The notes: generated by a model not told the origin, from the sequence alone. 64,000 nucleotides of DNA from JBEEOW01 sp041191405 (GCA_041191405.1 JBEEOW010000004.1:110920-174919), one strand, 5' to 3'. Shown: positions 10,683-19,650, numbered from the stretch's first letter. A program made the numbers and translations.

Positions 10683-13600
10683 ATGATCAAAAAACTACTC
10701 CAAATTTGTGCAATAAGTATAATTACATTAAATGCTGCTTATTCTCAGACAAACTATCAGTGGAATAAAAAAGTAGGTTCAACTGATAACGACAATGTAA
10801 AATGTGTTGCCACTGACAAAAAAGGATTTGTGTACATTAGTGGTACTGTAAAAGGTAGTGCAACTGGTGATTTTACTATTCCTTTTACCAATGGTGCTAA
10901 CACTTACGATTCGTACTTTGCAAAATTAGACCACACAGGCAATGCCGTTTGGATTAAAAACTTCAATGCACCAACAGGTGGAGCTATCAACATTTTTGAT
11001 ATTGCTGTAAATGACAATGGAACTATTTTCATAGCAGGAAATACAGGAGGTAGTTCAAATATTGATTTAAATACAGGTGCTGGTACTGCAAATGTTCTAA
11101 ACACTCCTTTTATGGCTGCCTACAATTCTAATGGAGAATTTTTATGGGGGGGTGGACTAGGAGGAAGTAACACCAATATTACCATTAGTAAAATTAAAAT
11201 TCGTTCAAATGGAGATCCAGTTTTTGGAGGTACTTATTTCAATAATTCTAGTAGTATTGACTTTAATTACACATCAACTGTAAGTAACATTAGTGTAAGT
11301 AATACAGGCTTAAGAAGAGGTCCATTTTTAATTAAATGTACCGAAGCTGGTGTATATGAGGGTACTCTATTACAAGCTTTATCAAGTCCATTAATAGAAG
11401 GGGCTCCAACAAACTACCAAGAAGATGCTAGTTTGGTGGATTTTGAGATTATGAAAAACGGTAATATTGTAGTAGCAGGTTTTAAACCTTGGTATTTAGT
11501 GAGTGGGAACAATGCAGTTTATCAAGGAAGTAAATTTTTCATTCAAAAATACTATGAAAATAATAGCACTCCATATTCAACTGTTCAAATGTTGGCAACA
11601 CAATCAGGGGCTAGTTTAGCAGGTGTAGAACTTGACTCAGTTTCAAACATTTATATTGCTGGATATGCAGTGTCGCCTTCAGGGTCACCAGTTGATTTAG
11701 ACGCAGGTGCTGGTACAGCAAATTTAGTAGGTACATTTATTCCATCAACAGTAGGTTTTATTGCAAAGTATGATTCTTCAATTGCATATTCTACACATAA
11801 ACAAATATTTAGTTCTGCTAATCAAGCAAGTTCAGATAAATGTTTGATATCACAGTTTAATATTACAGACAATCAAATTTTGATTGCGGGTACAATGGCA
11901 GGAACAATTGATTTTGACCCAAGTGCAAATACTAATAATTTAACTGCTACTGCTACCACTGAAGCATTTTTAGGAAGTTACAACGTTTCTGATTTAAGTT
12001 TTAATAATGTTTTTAAATATGGAATTGCATCTACAACTGTAAATAGTTTATGTGTAAGTGCGGGTAAAAATATTTATTTAGCGAGCACTTTTGATGGGAC
12101 AATTGCTGATATTGACCCAAGTGCAAATACTCAAAGTGTAACAAGTACTGGATTAACTGATGGTTTATTAGCCAAATATTATGTTTGTGACAATAAAATG
12201 GTTTATGATGGAAGCTATACTCCTGTAAATGTTTGTGAAGGTGCAAATACAATGTTAACTGTTAAGGCTGATTTCCCAGCAGCTGCATACCAATGGAGCA
12301 GAAATTCACAAGCATTGGTTGGGAAAACTAAAAATTATTTAGAATTTACTAACGTAGCTATTTCCGACACAGGATTATATTCTGTATCTGTAACTTCAGC
12401 ATGTGATTCAAGAAGTGCTTTACTTTGGGCAAAATTAAATGTTGAAAAATCTCCAACTATTACACTTTCAGGAGATACTGCTATTTGTAAAACTGTAGGT
12501 GGTAAAATAATTGCATCAGGTGCAGATACCTATTTATGGAACACCGCCTCAACAAATGATACAATTAGTGTAAACCCAACTACTAATACAACATACACTG
12601 TTACAGGAACAAGTATTAATGGTTGTAAAGCTACAAAATCAATTTTATTAAAAGTAAATACACCATATACAGTTACAATTTCTGGTAAAACAACAGTATG
12701 TAATGGAAATTATGATACTTTAACAGTTACTAAAGGAAGAGACTATTTATGGGGTGGCGGACAAACTACTCAAACAATCATTGAGAAAATTACTGCTAAT
12801 AAAACTTTCACAGTTACTGTTACTGACTCAATTAATGGCTGTAAATCTAATGCAAGTTTAGCTGTTACTATGGCAAACCAAGCAAATTTCGGTATTGTAG
12901 CATCAAATAACAACACAGTTTGCCCAGGTGCAAGTTTGAATTTAAGCACTTCAGCTCCATTCTCATCATATAAATGGAAAATTCAAAACAATAACACTGT
13001 ACTAAGTACTGCTGCAACATTTGCAATTACGCCAAGCGATACAACTACATATCAAGTTGATGTAATTCCTGCAAATGGTTGTGTTTCTAGTGCAATCAAA
13101 AAAATTAATGTGTATAAACTAACTCCATTAACTATCACTGGAAATACTCAAATTTGTTCAAACTCGAGTACTACATTAACTGCAAGTGGCGCTTCAAGCT
13201 ACAAATGGAGTGCAAATACAAACGGTGCTACTGTGGCTGCTGTTACTGTTACCCCAACGAGTACATCTACAGTTTATGAAGTTACGGGTACCTATTCACC
13301 AAGTGCATGTACTACCAAAGTAAGTAAAACAGTAACTGTATTTACGTTTAACATATCTGGTACTCCTAACTCAGGAGCAAATTTCACAAATGTTTGCCCT
13401 GGACAAGTGGTAAAAATGAAAGCTTCTTCACCTTCATATGGTAACCCTACTTATGTTTGGTCTAATGGATCTACAAAAGATTCGTCAATGTATTCATCAA
13501 AAACATCAGTTACGATTTCTGTAGTAGGTACATCATCTGTAAACAATTGTACAGCTACACGTTCATGGTCTTACACTGTTACCCCTGTAAATGTAGGTGT

Positions 13601-14015
13601 TACAAAAACAGCAAATGGATTAACAGCAAATAGTACTGTTGTTGGAGCAACATTTAAATGGATTGATTGTGATAACAACAAATCATTAATTCAAGGTGCA
13701 ACTGCTAAAACTTATACACCAACTACTACAGGAAATTATGCTGTGATAGTTACAGAAAACAACTGTTCTGATACATCAGCTTGTACTAATTTTACAGTAA
13801 GCGTAACAGGAATTGAGAGTAATGCTAATAACCAAATAAAAGTTTATCCAAACCCTGTTAAAGATAATTTATTCTTTACAGGCTTCGGAGAATTATATTC
13901 ACTTGTTGGTAATAAAGTAGCTGAAGGAACAGATATTATTGCTGTTGAAAAACTTGAAGCAGGTATCTACCTATTAAAAATAGACAACAATCTTTTCAAA
14001 ATAATTAAAGAATAA
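10683..14015 (+). CDS. T9SS-exported protein with SBBP propeller and Ig/PKD-like domains
   Basis: A large secreted or surface-attached protein. Residues 1-21 are a Sec signal peptide (cut after AYS). Residues about 25-490 hold SBBP-type beta-propeller repeats of the form KLDHTGNAVWIKNF / DIAVNDNGTIFIAGN. Residues about 505-1,035 contain Ig-like and PKD-like modules, most with one Cys near the start (for example NVCEGAN, AICKTVG, TVCNGNY, TVCPGAS, QICSNSS) and typical YQWSRN/YKWSAN core strands. The last 70 residues form a type A T9SS sorting domain (KVYPNPVKDNLFF, then LEAGIYLLKI and a basic tail). SprA at the start of the window is its expected exporter. Architecture suggests an adhesin or matrix protein; no catalytic domain is seen. 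A strong terminator follows. Confidence 0.88.
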   Translation: MIKKLLQICAISIITLNAAYSQTNYQWNKKVGSTDNDNVKCVATDKKGFVYISGTVKGSATGDFTIPFTNGANTYDSYFAKLDHTGNAVWIKNFNAPTGGAINIFDIAVNDNGTIFIAGNTGGSSNIDLNTGAGTANVLNTPFMAAYNSNGEFLWGGGLGGSNTNITISKIKIRSNGDPVFGGTYFNNSSSIDFNYTSTVSNISVSNTGLRRGPFLIKCTEAGVYEGTLLQALSSPLIEGAPTNYQEDASLVDFEIMKNGNIVVAGFKPWYLVSGNNAVYQGSKFFIQKYYENNSTPYSTVQMLATQSGASLAGVELDSVSNIYIAGYAVSPSGSPVDLDAGAGTANLVGTFIPSTVGFIAKYDSSIAYSTHKQIFSSANQASSDKCLISQFNITDNQILIAGTMAGTIDFDPSANTNNLTATATTEAFLGSYNVSDLSFNNVFKYGIASTTVNSLCVSAGKNIYLASTFDGTIADIDPSANTQSVTSTGLTDGLLAKYYVCDNKMVYDGSYTPVNVCEGANTMLTVKADFPAAAYQWSRNSQALVGKTKNYLEFTNVAISDTGLYSVSVTSACDSRSALLWAKLNVEKSPTITLSGDTAICKTVGGKIIASGADTYLWNTASTNDTISVNPTTNTTYTVTGTSINGCKATKSILLKVNTPYTVTISGKTTVCNGNYDTLTVTKGRDYLWGGGQTTQTIIEKITANKTFTVTVTDSINGCKSNASLAVTMANQANFGIVASNNNTVCPGASLNLSTSAPFSSYKWKIQNNNTVLSTAATFAITPSDTTTYQVDVIPANGCVSSAIKKINVYKLTPLTITGNTQICSNSSTTLTASGASSYKWSANTNGATVAAVTVTPTSTSTVYEVTGTYSPSACTTKVSKTVTVFTFNISGTPNSGANFTNVCPGQVVKMKASSPSYGNPTYVWSNGSTKDSSMYSSKTSVTISVVGTSSVNNCTATRSWSYTVTPVNVGVTKTANGLTANSTVVGATFKWIDCDNNKSLIQGATAKTYTPTTTGNYAVIVTENNCSDTSACTNFTVSVTGIESNANNQIKVYPNPVKDNLFFTGFGELYSLVGNKVAEGTDIIAVEKLEAGIYLLKIDNNLFKIIKE

Positions 14016-14036
14016 GAGTTGATTTATTAATTACTT

Positions 14037-14072
14037 AAAGCAGTTGGGCGTAAATGTTCAACTGCTTTTTTT
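14037..14072 (+). terminator. Rho-independent terminator after the SBBP/Ig protein gene
   Basis: Perfect 10-bp arms AAAGCAGTTG (14037-14046) and CAACTGCTTT (14059-14068) with a 12-base loop and a T tract. Confidence 0.88.
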
Positions 14073-14157
14073 GTTTAAATATTTTGATTAATTTGTCAAA
14101 CTAAGACACATTAACATTTTAAAATAAAAACATTTCCACCATTTACATTTTCAAAAA

Positions 14158-14892
14158 ATGAGATATTTCATCTTTATAATCTTCACTTTAACATTATACA
14201 CTTGTACTTGAAAAAGAGACAACGATGAAAATAAACACCGTGACAATTTAAAAATTTTCAAAACAGATTCTGGCTATATCAATAAAAAAGAGGCTTTAGA
14301 ATTTCTTCTAAAAAACAACTTAACAGATACTATAAAATCAAATTGGAATCTATATAATGATGCTGAAATATTTGGGAAATATTACAAATATAAGAACACA
14401 AAAGAATATCTTTTTTGTATCATGGATTTATCAAAAAAATATACTTTTGAAACACATTTACTAATAAAAATTAATTCAAAAGGAGAAATTACAGATACCT
14501 CACGATTTATACATTGGAACTATCCTGCATGTATAGATGGTAAAGATGCTTTAAATAAATATGGTGATTATTATGGAATATCTATCTGTCAAACAGGTTC
14601 AGGTTTCAGTGCAGAGTATATTTATTTTTTCAAAGATTTTGTAAAGCAAGATAAGCAAAATCCAATCTTGATTTCTTTATTTTCAGGACTTGGTTACCAA
14701 ACTGAAATTGTAAATTCATCATTAAAAATTAAAAATGATATTATTAAATTAGATTATGAAGTTGAGACAACTCAAGAAACCTATGAAACTAAAGTAAACT
14801 TAAAACAATTTAAAGTTGATTACTTCTTAAAAAACAATAAATGGGAAACTAAAGACAGTGCGAAATTTGAAGCAATTGAATCATTTTTTTAA
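14158..14892 (+). pseudogene. Lipoprotein gene interrupted by an in-frame TGA just after the lipobox
   Basis: From the ATG at 14158 the frame encodes a lipoprotein-type signal (RYFIFIIFTLTLYTC, Cys at codon 16), reaches TGA at 14209-14211 (codon 18), and then stays open without further stops to 14892. The part after TGA is polar and protein-like (GYINKKEALEFLLKN) and joins in the same frame the 156-aa segment that begins at the first ATG, 14422. That internal ATG would give a cytoplasmic protein lacking its signal, so the original product was most likely a 244-aa lipoprotein. The body is Lys/Tyr-rich with beta-type repeats and no recognised family. A single substitution explains the stop; a base-calling error cannot be excluded. 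An automatic annotation would report only 14422-14892. Confidence 0.6.
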
Positions 14893-15040
14893 AGGTTAAA
14901 ATTAATTAACAATGAGCCTTTAATATATATTTGAGTTATAATAATCTCCACCAACACAAATAAACCTTAAAAACTCCACCGTTTACCGAGTATTTGATTT
15001 TACTTGCCTTTCTCTAATTTTAATGCTAGTTTTATTATAT

Positions 15041-15048
15041 TAGTTTTG
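15041..15048 (+). promoter_or_regulatory. Candidate -7 promoter element (TAGTTTTG) for the LiaF-like cluster
   Basis: Matches TAnnTTTG and ends 29 bases before the ATG at 15078, the first gene of the cluster. No clear -33 TTG is seen. Confidence 0.45.
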
Positions 15049-15077
15049 AATCATTAACAAAGCACATACTCTCAATT

Positions 15078-15458
15078 ATGGAAACTAATATTCAAACCAA
15101 TAAAGCACTCGCAGGGGTATTTATATTTATAACTGGAATAATATTACTACTAAATCAGTTAAATATTATATTACTTCCTGTATGGTTATTATCATGGCCT
15201 ATGATAATTGTTGTTTACGGAATTTACAAACTAATAAAAAGTAAATTCATAAAAGCAGGTGGTTACATAATTACCTTAATAGGTCTAGTATTTATATATG
15301 GTAAAATTGAACCTTCATTTGAACCAACACAATTTATTTGGCCACTATTTTTCATTTCATTAGGATTAGCACTTTTGTTTAACTCAAACAAAAAGAACGT
15401 GAAATGGAAAATGAAATGCGAAAAACACTACTACAATCACACTCAAACTCAATCATAA
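15078..15458 (+). CDS. DUF5668/LiaI-LiaF-type small membrane protein
   Basis: 126-aa inner-membrane protein with four predicted helices (about 12-30, 34-52, 60-78, 88-104). The pattern of paired short helices with GxxLLLNQLNI and a WPLFFISLGLALLF segment is that of the LiaI-LiaF-like transmembrane region (DUF5668). The C-terminus is a short His/Lys tail. It lies two bases before the LiaF-like gene and duplicates the topology of that protein's N-terminal half, so the pair probably arose by duplication or acts as one complex. In Firmicutes LiaF restrains an envelope-stress kinase; the same role here is inference. Confidence 0.72.
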   Translation: METNIQTNKALAGVFIFITGIILLLNQLNIILLPVWLLSWPMIIVVYGIYKLIKSKFIKAGGYIITLIGLVFIYGKIEPSFEPTQFIWPLFFISLGLALLFNSNKKNVKWKMKCEKHYYNHTQTQS

Positions 15459-15460
15459 AC

Positions 15461-16249
15461 ATGAACTCAAATAATAGATACGGTGTAGCAATTGCAGGTT
15501 TATTTTTGCTCATTATTGGTAGTGTATTGTTTGCCGAAAAACTTGGAGTTGTTTTCCCTTCATGTATATTCACTTGGCAAATGATGCTGATTGTTCTAGG
15601 AATATTTATAGCCATAAAGAAAAGATGCAGAGGTGGTTCATGGATTTTCTTAACAGTTACAGGTATAGTTTTCATGATTGACGACTTATATCCCGAACTT
15701 AATTTATTCTCTTATGCAGGTGCTGTTTCAATAATTATACTTGGTATTTTGCTGATTATTAAAAGTTTAAATAAGCCTAAAGAAAAAAATAAAAAGGAGT
15801 TAGCTGACAATGAATCAGATGATAATCCTGAATACTCTTACGATTACAGTAATGGTAAACCTTGGGAAAAATCATGTTTTTCAAACAAAATAAAATCTGA
15901 AACATCATCTAATGATTATTTAGAGATTACAACACTTATGAGTGGTGTTAGAAAAAACATTATTTCAAAAAATTTCAAAGGAGGAGAGATAACCTCATTT
16001 ATGGGAGGTTGTGAAATTAACTTTTTACATGCCGATTTCAACGGAACAATAACCATTGATATTACACAAACAGTAGGTGGTTTAAAACTAATAGTTCCTT
16101 CAAACTGGGTAATTCAATCAAAAATCACGTCAGTAATGGGAGGCTTACAAGATAGAAGACCAAACGGTGTAGGAACTCAAAATCCTGACAAAGTATTAAT
16201 ACTAACAGGTACTAACCTAATGGGAGGAATTGACATTATTAGCTATTGA
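15461..16249 (+). CDS. LiaF-like envelope-stress protein (N-terminal 4 TM, C-terminal beta domain)
   Basis: Start chosen at 15461 (MNSNNRYG), two bases after the previous stop; an upstream ATG at 15404 would add 19 residues and overlap the preceding gene by 55 bases. The product (262 aa) has four membrane helices in about residues 9-110, a charged linker (KEKNKKELADNESDD), then a C-terminal beta domain built from repeated rungs, each with an x-M-x-G-G or similar turn (LMSGV, FMGGC, TVGGL, VMGGL, LMGGI). This is the LiaF/YvqF 'cell-wall-active antibiotics response' fold. The neighbours, a DUF5668 protein before it and a LytS-type kinase with LytTR regulator after it, support a role in envelope-stress sensing. 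Its stop overlaps the downstream region by no more than a few bases. Confidence 0.8.
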   Translation: MNSNNRYGVAIAGLFLLIIGSVLFAEKLGVVFPSCIFTWQMMLIVLGIFIAIKKRCRGGSWIFLTVTGIVFMIDDLYPELNLFSYAGAVSIIILGILLIIKSLNKPKEKNKKELADNESDDNPEYSYDYSNGKPWEKSCFSNKIKSETSSNDYLEITTLMSGVRKNIISKNFKGGEITSFMGGCEINFLHADFNGTITIDITQTVGGLKLIVPSNWVIQSKITSVMGGLQDRRPNGVGTQNPDKVLILTGTNLMGGIDIISY

Positions 16250-16260
16250 TTATCAAAGAC

Positions 16261-16587
16261 ATGAACTGGTATATTGCAAAAAATGTATTCCAAATAGTTA
16301 TTGGAAATGGTTTTCATCAACCACAATTTGAAGAACAAATGACACTTATATGCGCATCATCACTTGGCAATGCCTTTGAGAAAGCTATTGCCTTTGGAAA
16401 AGAAAAAGAAGAATCATTTATTGATATCAACGGAGAGTTAGTTTCTTGGAATTATATTAACCCTTCATCAGTCCACGAAATTGAAAAGCTCGAAGATGGT
16501 TCTGTATTATGCACTCGTACCGAAGAACCTGACTTTGCCGAAAATTACATTGCTTGGGTTAATGAGGCTAATAAAGTGCTTTTTTGA
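16261..16587 (+). CDS. DUF4288 family protein
   Basis: 108-aa soluble protein starting at MNWYIAKN; a TTG at 16246 is possible but would overlap the previous stop. The segment MNWYIAKNVFQIVIGNG followed by QFEEQMTLICASSLGNAFEKAIAFGKEKE and a FIDINGELVSWNYI strand is the DUF4288 pattern. The fold is probably a small alpha/beta domain; no catalytic function is known. It follows the LiaF-like gene by 11 bases and is likely cotranscribed. Its stop codon is followed at once by an array of 7-bp repeats. Confidence 0.75.
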   Translation: MNWYIAKNVFQIVIGNGFHQPQFEEQMTLICASSLGNAFEKAIAFGKEKEESFIDINGELVSWNYINPSSVHEIEKLEDGSVLCTRTEEPDFAENYIAWVNEANKVLF

Positions 16588-16636
16588 GATTTGAGATTTG
16601 AGACGTAAGACTTAAAACATAAGACTTAAGATTTAA
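16588..16636. repeat. Heptad array (seven 7-bp units, GACTTAA family)
   Basis: Immediately after the DUF4288 stop come seven consecutive 7-base units: GATTTGA twice, GACGTAA, GACTTAA, AACATAA, GACTTAA, GATTTAA. The register is exact. The partial facing arm (ATCTC, ATAAGATTCGAGAC) follows within 150 bases. Related arrays occur at 31433-31519 and 54048-54083. Confidence 0.8.
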
Positions 16637-16710
16637 GTTAAATCTTAAAAATATGATATTTAGAGAATTAATCTCAAAAACTTCACAAATCTCGAAATAA
16701 CATTCGATAT

Positions 16711-16742
16711 TCTCCTCCTTGGGAGAGGTTAGGGGTGGGTTT
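16711..16742. repeat. Dispersed GC-richer intergenic element (TCCTCCTTGGGAGAGG type)
   Basis: A short GC-rich patch, CTCCTCCTTGGGAGAGG followed by TTAGGGGTGGGTT, stands out in AT-rich surroundings. I know this pattern from intergenic regions of many Bacteroidota. CTCC/GGAG gives a small stem. Confidence 0.5.
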
Positions 16743-16801
16743 TGAGATGATATATTTTAGATATAAGATTCGAGACCATATACATAATTAATAAACCAAC
16801 A

Positions 16802-16841
16802 CTTAATACCTTTTACCCAATACTCTGTATCCAGTACCCAA
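16802..16841. repeat. Heptad array (CTTAATA family) abutting the kinase start codon
   Basis: CTTAATA, CCTTTTA, CCCAATA, CTCTGTA, TCCAGTA, CCCA: five 7-base units and a partial sixth ending a few bases before the ATG at 16842. They are the reverse complement of the family found just after the partner regulator gene at 18617. Confidence 0.75.
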
Positions 16842-17873
16842 ATGAATAACAGCACCAATAGATTTAGGTTAATATTTTTTATGGTAAGTTTTTGTTGGAT
16901 GTTAATTCAGCAATACTTACTATTTTGTTTACAAATTCCTTTTACAACAGCTTTAATCGACAATGTTGTATTTAATGGAGCATTAACACTTATTGGTTTT
17001 TTTATTCACAATGTTTTAAGTTTTTACAACCCACATAAAGAAAGATATTTCTATATTTTGGGTTTAATATTCATTACCACTTTTTGGGTTTTGTTTTGCA
17101 AATGGATATTAATGCACATATTTGCTAACGATGTTGATTATTTGCTATTCTTAAATAAATCAATTCCATTTAGGCTTGGTGTTGGGGGAATAATATTAAT
17201 CCCTATTGCATTTACAAGTGAATTGTGGCATCAAATAGAAGAACAAAACCAAACAATTAGTCGAAATTTATATGCAGAAAACTTAGCCAAAGAAGCCGAG
17301 TTATTTAAATTACGTCAACAATTACAACCACATTTTTTATTTAATAGCTTAAACTCAATTAGTGCATTAGTAGGTACCAGACCAGAAGAAGCAAGAAGTA
17401 TGATTTTTCAACTATCTGATTTCTTGAGAGGTACACTTAAAAGAGAAGACATTCAATTTGTATCTCTAGCCGAAGAAATTGAATACTTAGGTTTATACTT
17501 ATCCATTGAAAAAGTGAGGTTTGGGCACAGACTCGAAACCGAAATTAAACTTCACAACAATTCAGAAAAATGCAACATCCCTCCTATGCTGTTGCAACCC
17601 ATTGTTGAAAATGCAATCAAATTCGGATTATACGACACCACCGAAAATGTAAAAATATGTATTGAATCTCAAATTGTTAAAAACGAATTAACAATTACAG
17701 TAAGCAATCCGTATGACCCACAAACTGCAACTCCACGTACAGGAACAGGTTTTGGTTTAAGCGCAATAAAACGACGATTATTTTTAATATTTGCTCGTCA
17801 AGATTTGCTTCATACCAACTCTGAAAATAATTTATTTACAACCACCTTAATTATCCCACAAAAAAATGATTAA
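16842..17873 (+). CDS. LytS-family sensor histidine kinase
   Basis: Inner-membrane sensor kinase of the His_kinase/HATPase (LytS/YehU) type. Four hydrophobic segments occupy about residues 8-130 without a recognised sensor domain. A short coiled linker (about 135-155) leads to the phosphoacceptor motif LRQQLQPHFLFNSLNS with His164. The ATPase domain has the N box LQPIVENAIKFGL (about 247-259) and the G box TGTGFGLSAIKRRL (about 298-311). The ORF overlaps the response-regulator gene by 8 bases, so the two are translationally coupled. Closeness to the LiaF-like cluster suggests envelope stress as signal (inference), though the heptad arrays between them could mark separate transcripts. Confidence 0.92.
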   Translation: MNNSTNRFRLIFFMVSFCWMLIQQYLLFCLQIPFTTALIDNVVFNGALTLIGFFIHNVLSFYNPHKERYFYILGLIFITTFWVLFCKWILMHIFANDVDYLLFLNKSIPFRLGVGGIILIPIAFTSELWHQIEEQNQTISRNLYAENLAKEAELFKLRQQLQPHFLFNSLNSISALVGTRPEEARSMIFQLSDFLRGTLKREDIQFVSLAEEIEYLGLYLSIEKVRFGHRLETEIKLHNNSEKCNIPPMLLQPIVENAIKFGLYDTTENVKICIESQIVKNELTITVSNPYDPQTATPRTGTGFGLSAIKRRLFLIFARQDLLHTNSENNLFTTTLIIPQKND

Positions 17874-18612
17874 AGTTATTCTTATTGACGACGAACCATT
17901 AGCAAGAACTGTTCTTAAAGAATATCTTCTTGCTTATCCTGAAATTGAGGTTGTGCAAGAATGTGGAGATGGTTTTGAAGGCGTAAAAGCAATTAATCAG
18001 CATAAACCTGATTTGATATTTTTAGATATTCAAATGCCTAAAATCAATGGCTTTGAAATGCTTGAATTACTTGAAGATGCACCTTCGGTGATATTTACCA
18101 CTGCATTTGATGAGTATGCAATCAAAGCTTTTGAAACCCACGCCATTGATTATTTACTTAAGCCATTTGGCAAAGATAGACTTGATAAAGCTTTACAAAA
18201 ATATTTAAGTAACAGAGTAATTTCACAACCAGAAAAAACAAAAACACTTGAATTAATTGAAGATGTAGCTCAGTCACCATCCCAAAGTCAGCGAGTGGTA
18301 GTTAGGATTGGTGGAAAAATAAAAATTATTCCAGTTCACGAAATTCTATACTTTGAGGCCGACGATGATTATGTAAAAATTCATACACACGAAGGTTTTT
18401 TCTTGAAAAATAAAACCATGGCATTTTTCGAAAAAGTACTTGATAGTCAACAATATGTACGAGTACACCGTTCATTCATCATTCAAATACAACTCATTAC
18501 CAGAATTGACCCATACGAAAAAGACGGTCACATTGCAGTTCTCAAAACCGGACAAAAAATTCCTGTAAGCAAAACTGGTTATCCAAAATTGAAGGCGGTG
18601 CTGGGGTTGTAG
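17866..18612 (+). CDS. LytTR-family response regulator
   Basis: 248-aa transcription factor paired with the preceding LytS kinase. The receiver domain (1-120) has the acidic pair D8-D9, phosphoacceptor D54 in FLDIQMPKINGFEML, switch residue T in FTTAFDEYAIKAF and the conserved Lys in YLLKPFGKDRL. A linker (120-145) leads to the LytTR DNA-binding domain (about 150-245) with typical EILYFEADDDYVKIHTHEG and FVRVHRSFI-like segments (here YVRVHRSFIIQ). LytTR proteins bind paired direct repeats; no candidate pair is obvious nearby. The stop is followed within 5 bases by a heptad array. Confidence 0.93.
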   Translation: MIKVILIDDEPLARTVLKEYLLAYPEIEVVQECGDGFEGVKAINQHKPDLIFLDIQMPKINGFEMLELLEDAPSVIFTTAFDEYAIKAFETHAIDYLLKPFGKDRLDKALQKYLSNRVISQPEKTKTLELIEDVAQSPSQSQRVVVRIGGKIKIIPVHEILYFEADDDYVKIHTHEGFFLKNKTMAFFEKVLDSQQYVRVHRSFIIQIQLITRIDPYEKDGHIAVLKTGQKIPVSKTGYPKLKAVLGL

Positions 18613-18616
18613 GGAG

Positions 18617-18637
18617 TACTGAGTATTGGGTACTGAG
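18617..18637. repeat. Heptad array (TACTGAG/TATTGGG family)
   Basis: TACTGAG, TATTGGG, TACTGAG in exact 7-base register directly after the response-regulator stop. This is the opposite orientation of the array at 16802-16841, so the two-component operon sits between facing arms. Confidence 0.65.
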
Positions 18638-18670
18638 CAAAAAAATAATAATAAATTTTCTAAGCTGTCG

Positions 18671-18779
18671 CTCGGCTCCAGCCGAGTGACGTTTATGAAA
18701 ATGGCATCTTGCCAAAAATAATTTATAAAATAGCTAAGGCTAGAAGCCTTTAAGATAATTGTAACTCGGCAGAGCCGAG
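18671..18779. repeat. Composite element of four consecutive small hairpins
   Basis: Four stem-loops follow one another: CTCGGC/GCCGAG (18671-18686), GGCA/TGCC (18703-18713), AAGGCT/AGCCTT (18736-18750) and CTCGGC/GCCGAG (18765-18779). First and last are near mirror copies. It lies in the 444-base gap between the response-regulator gene and cysC. I recognise the type from Bacteroidota intergenic regions. It could fold as one structured RNA or act as a mobile palindromic unit. The remaining part of the gap (about 18790-19020) is plain AT-rich sequence. Confidence 0.6.
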
Positions 18780-19026
18780 CTACTGCGAAGGTTTTTATAA
18801 ATTAAATTTAACTTCCAGTTAGTTATAAAAAGAAATGTAACCAACAATTTTATAAAAACACAAAATTCCTATATTTCATTTTAAAATTTCCCCATTCCCA
18901 ATCTCTAACTAATCGGTAGATTTAATATTTACCCAAATATTATACTGTAAAAACACACTATTTTAAATAATTTCAGAATTAAATTTTAAATTCAAACTTT
19001 TTACTGTGATTTTTATTTAAAAATCA

Positions 19027-19034
19027 TAAATTTG
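19027..19034 (+). promoter_or_regulatory. Candidate -7 promoter element (TAAATTTG) for cysC
   Basis: Exact TAnnTTTG match ending 22 bases before the TTG start of cysC. It supports 19057 as the true start and implies a very short leader. Confidence 0.55.
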
Positions 19035-19056
19035 TATTTCAATAAAAAAATAAGAC

Positions 19057-19650
19057 TTGGAAAATATTCATCCTATTTTTGACAGAGTACTTAATCGTAC
19101 TGATAAAGAAGCTTTACTAAAACAAAAATCTGTTGTTTTATGGATGGTTGGTTTGTCGGGTTCGGGCAAAAGTACTTTGGCTAAAGCCCTTGAAGATGAG
19201 CTTTATAAAAGAGGAATTCTTACCCAATTACTTGATGGCGACAATTTAAGAACTGGCATCAACAATAATCTTGGTTTTTCGGATGCTGACAGAGTTGAAA
19301 ATATTCGCAGAGCAGCTGAAGTGGCTAAATTATTTGGTAATTGTGGGGTAGTTACAATTTGCTCATTTATAAGCCCTACCGAAGAAATTAGAAATCTAGC
19401 CAAATCAATTATTGGTGATGATTACCAAGAAGTTTACATAAGCGCTCCTTACGAAGTTTGCGAACAACGTGATGTGAAAGGCTTATACAAAAAAGCTAGA
19501 AATGGAGAAATTAAAAACTTTACAGGTTTAGATGCTCCTTTTGAAGCACCACAAAATGCGGCAATAGTTTTACCAACCCACGAATTAAGCCTTGAAGCTT
19601 GCGGAGAAAAACTATTATCGTTTGTATTAGAAAAAATTAAGTATTCATAA
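19057..19650 (+). CDS. cysC: CysC, adenylylsulfate (APS) kinase
   Basis: Phosphorylates adenosine 5'-phosphosulfate to PAPS with ATP in the cytoplasm. The P-loop GLSGSGKST is at residues 32-40, followed by LDGDNLRTGINNNLGF (about 59-74), the APS-binding region of the family, and DRVENIRRAAEVAKLF. FISPTEEIRNLAK and the late KNFTGLDAPFEAP are also diagnostic. Length (197 aa) is normal. The start is TTG: no in-frame ATG exists before the P-loop, and MENIHPIFDRV matches the usual N-terminus. It is followed after 44 bases by cysD and then cysN, forming a sulfate-activation operon. Confidence 0.95.
   Translation: MENIHPIFDRVLNRTDKEALLKQKSVVLWMVGLSGSGKSTLAKALEDELYKRGILTQLLDGDNLRTGINNNLGFSDADRVENIRRAAEVAKLFGNCGVVTICSFISPTEEIRNLAKSIIGDDYQEVYISAPYEVCEQRDVKGLYKKARNGEIKNFTGLDAPFEAPQNAAIVLPTHELSLEACGEKLLSFVLEKIKYS

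Noticed and set aside
14422..14892. Independent cytoplasmic 156-aa gene starting at 14422
   Set aside because: The upstream codons in the same frame continue to a lipoprotein signal, so the ATG is more likely internal to a broken gene.
15379..15675. Minus-strand ORF across the DUF5668/LiaF junction
   Set aside because: Antisense shadow of two well-supported plus-strand membrane proteins.
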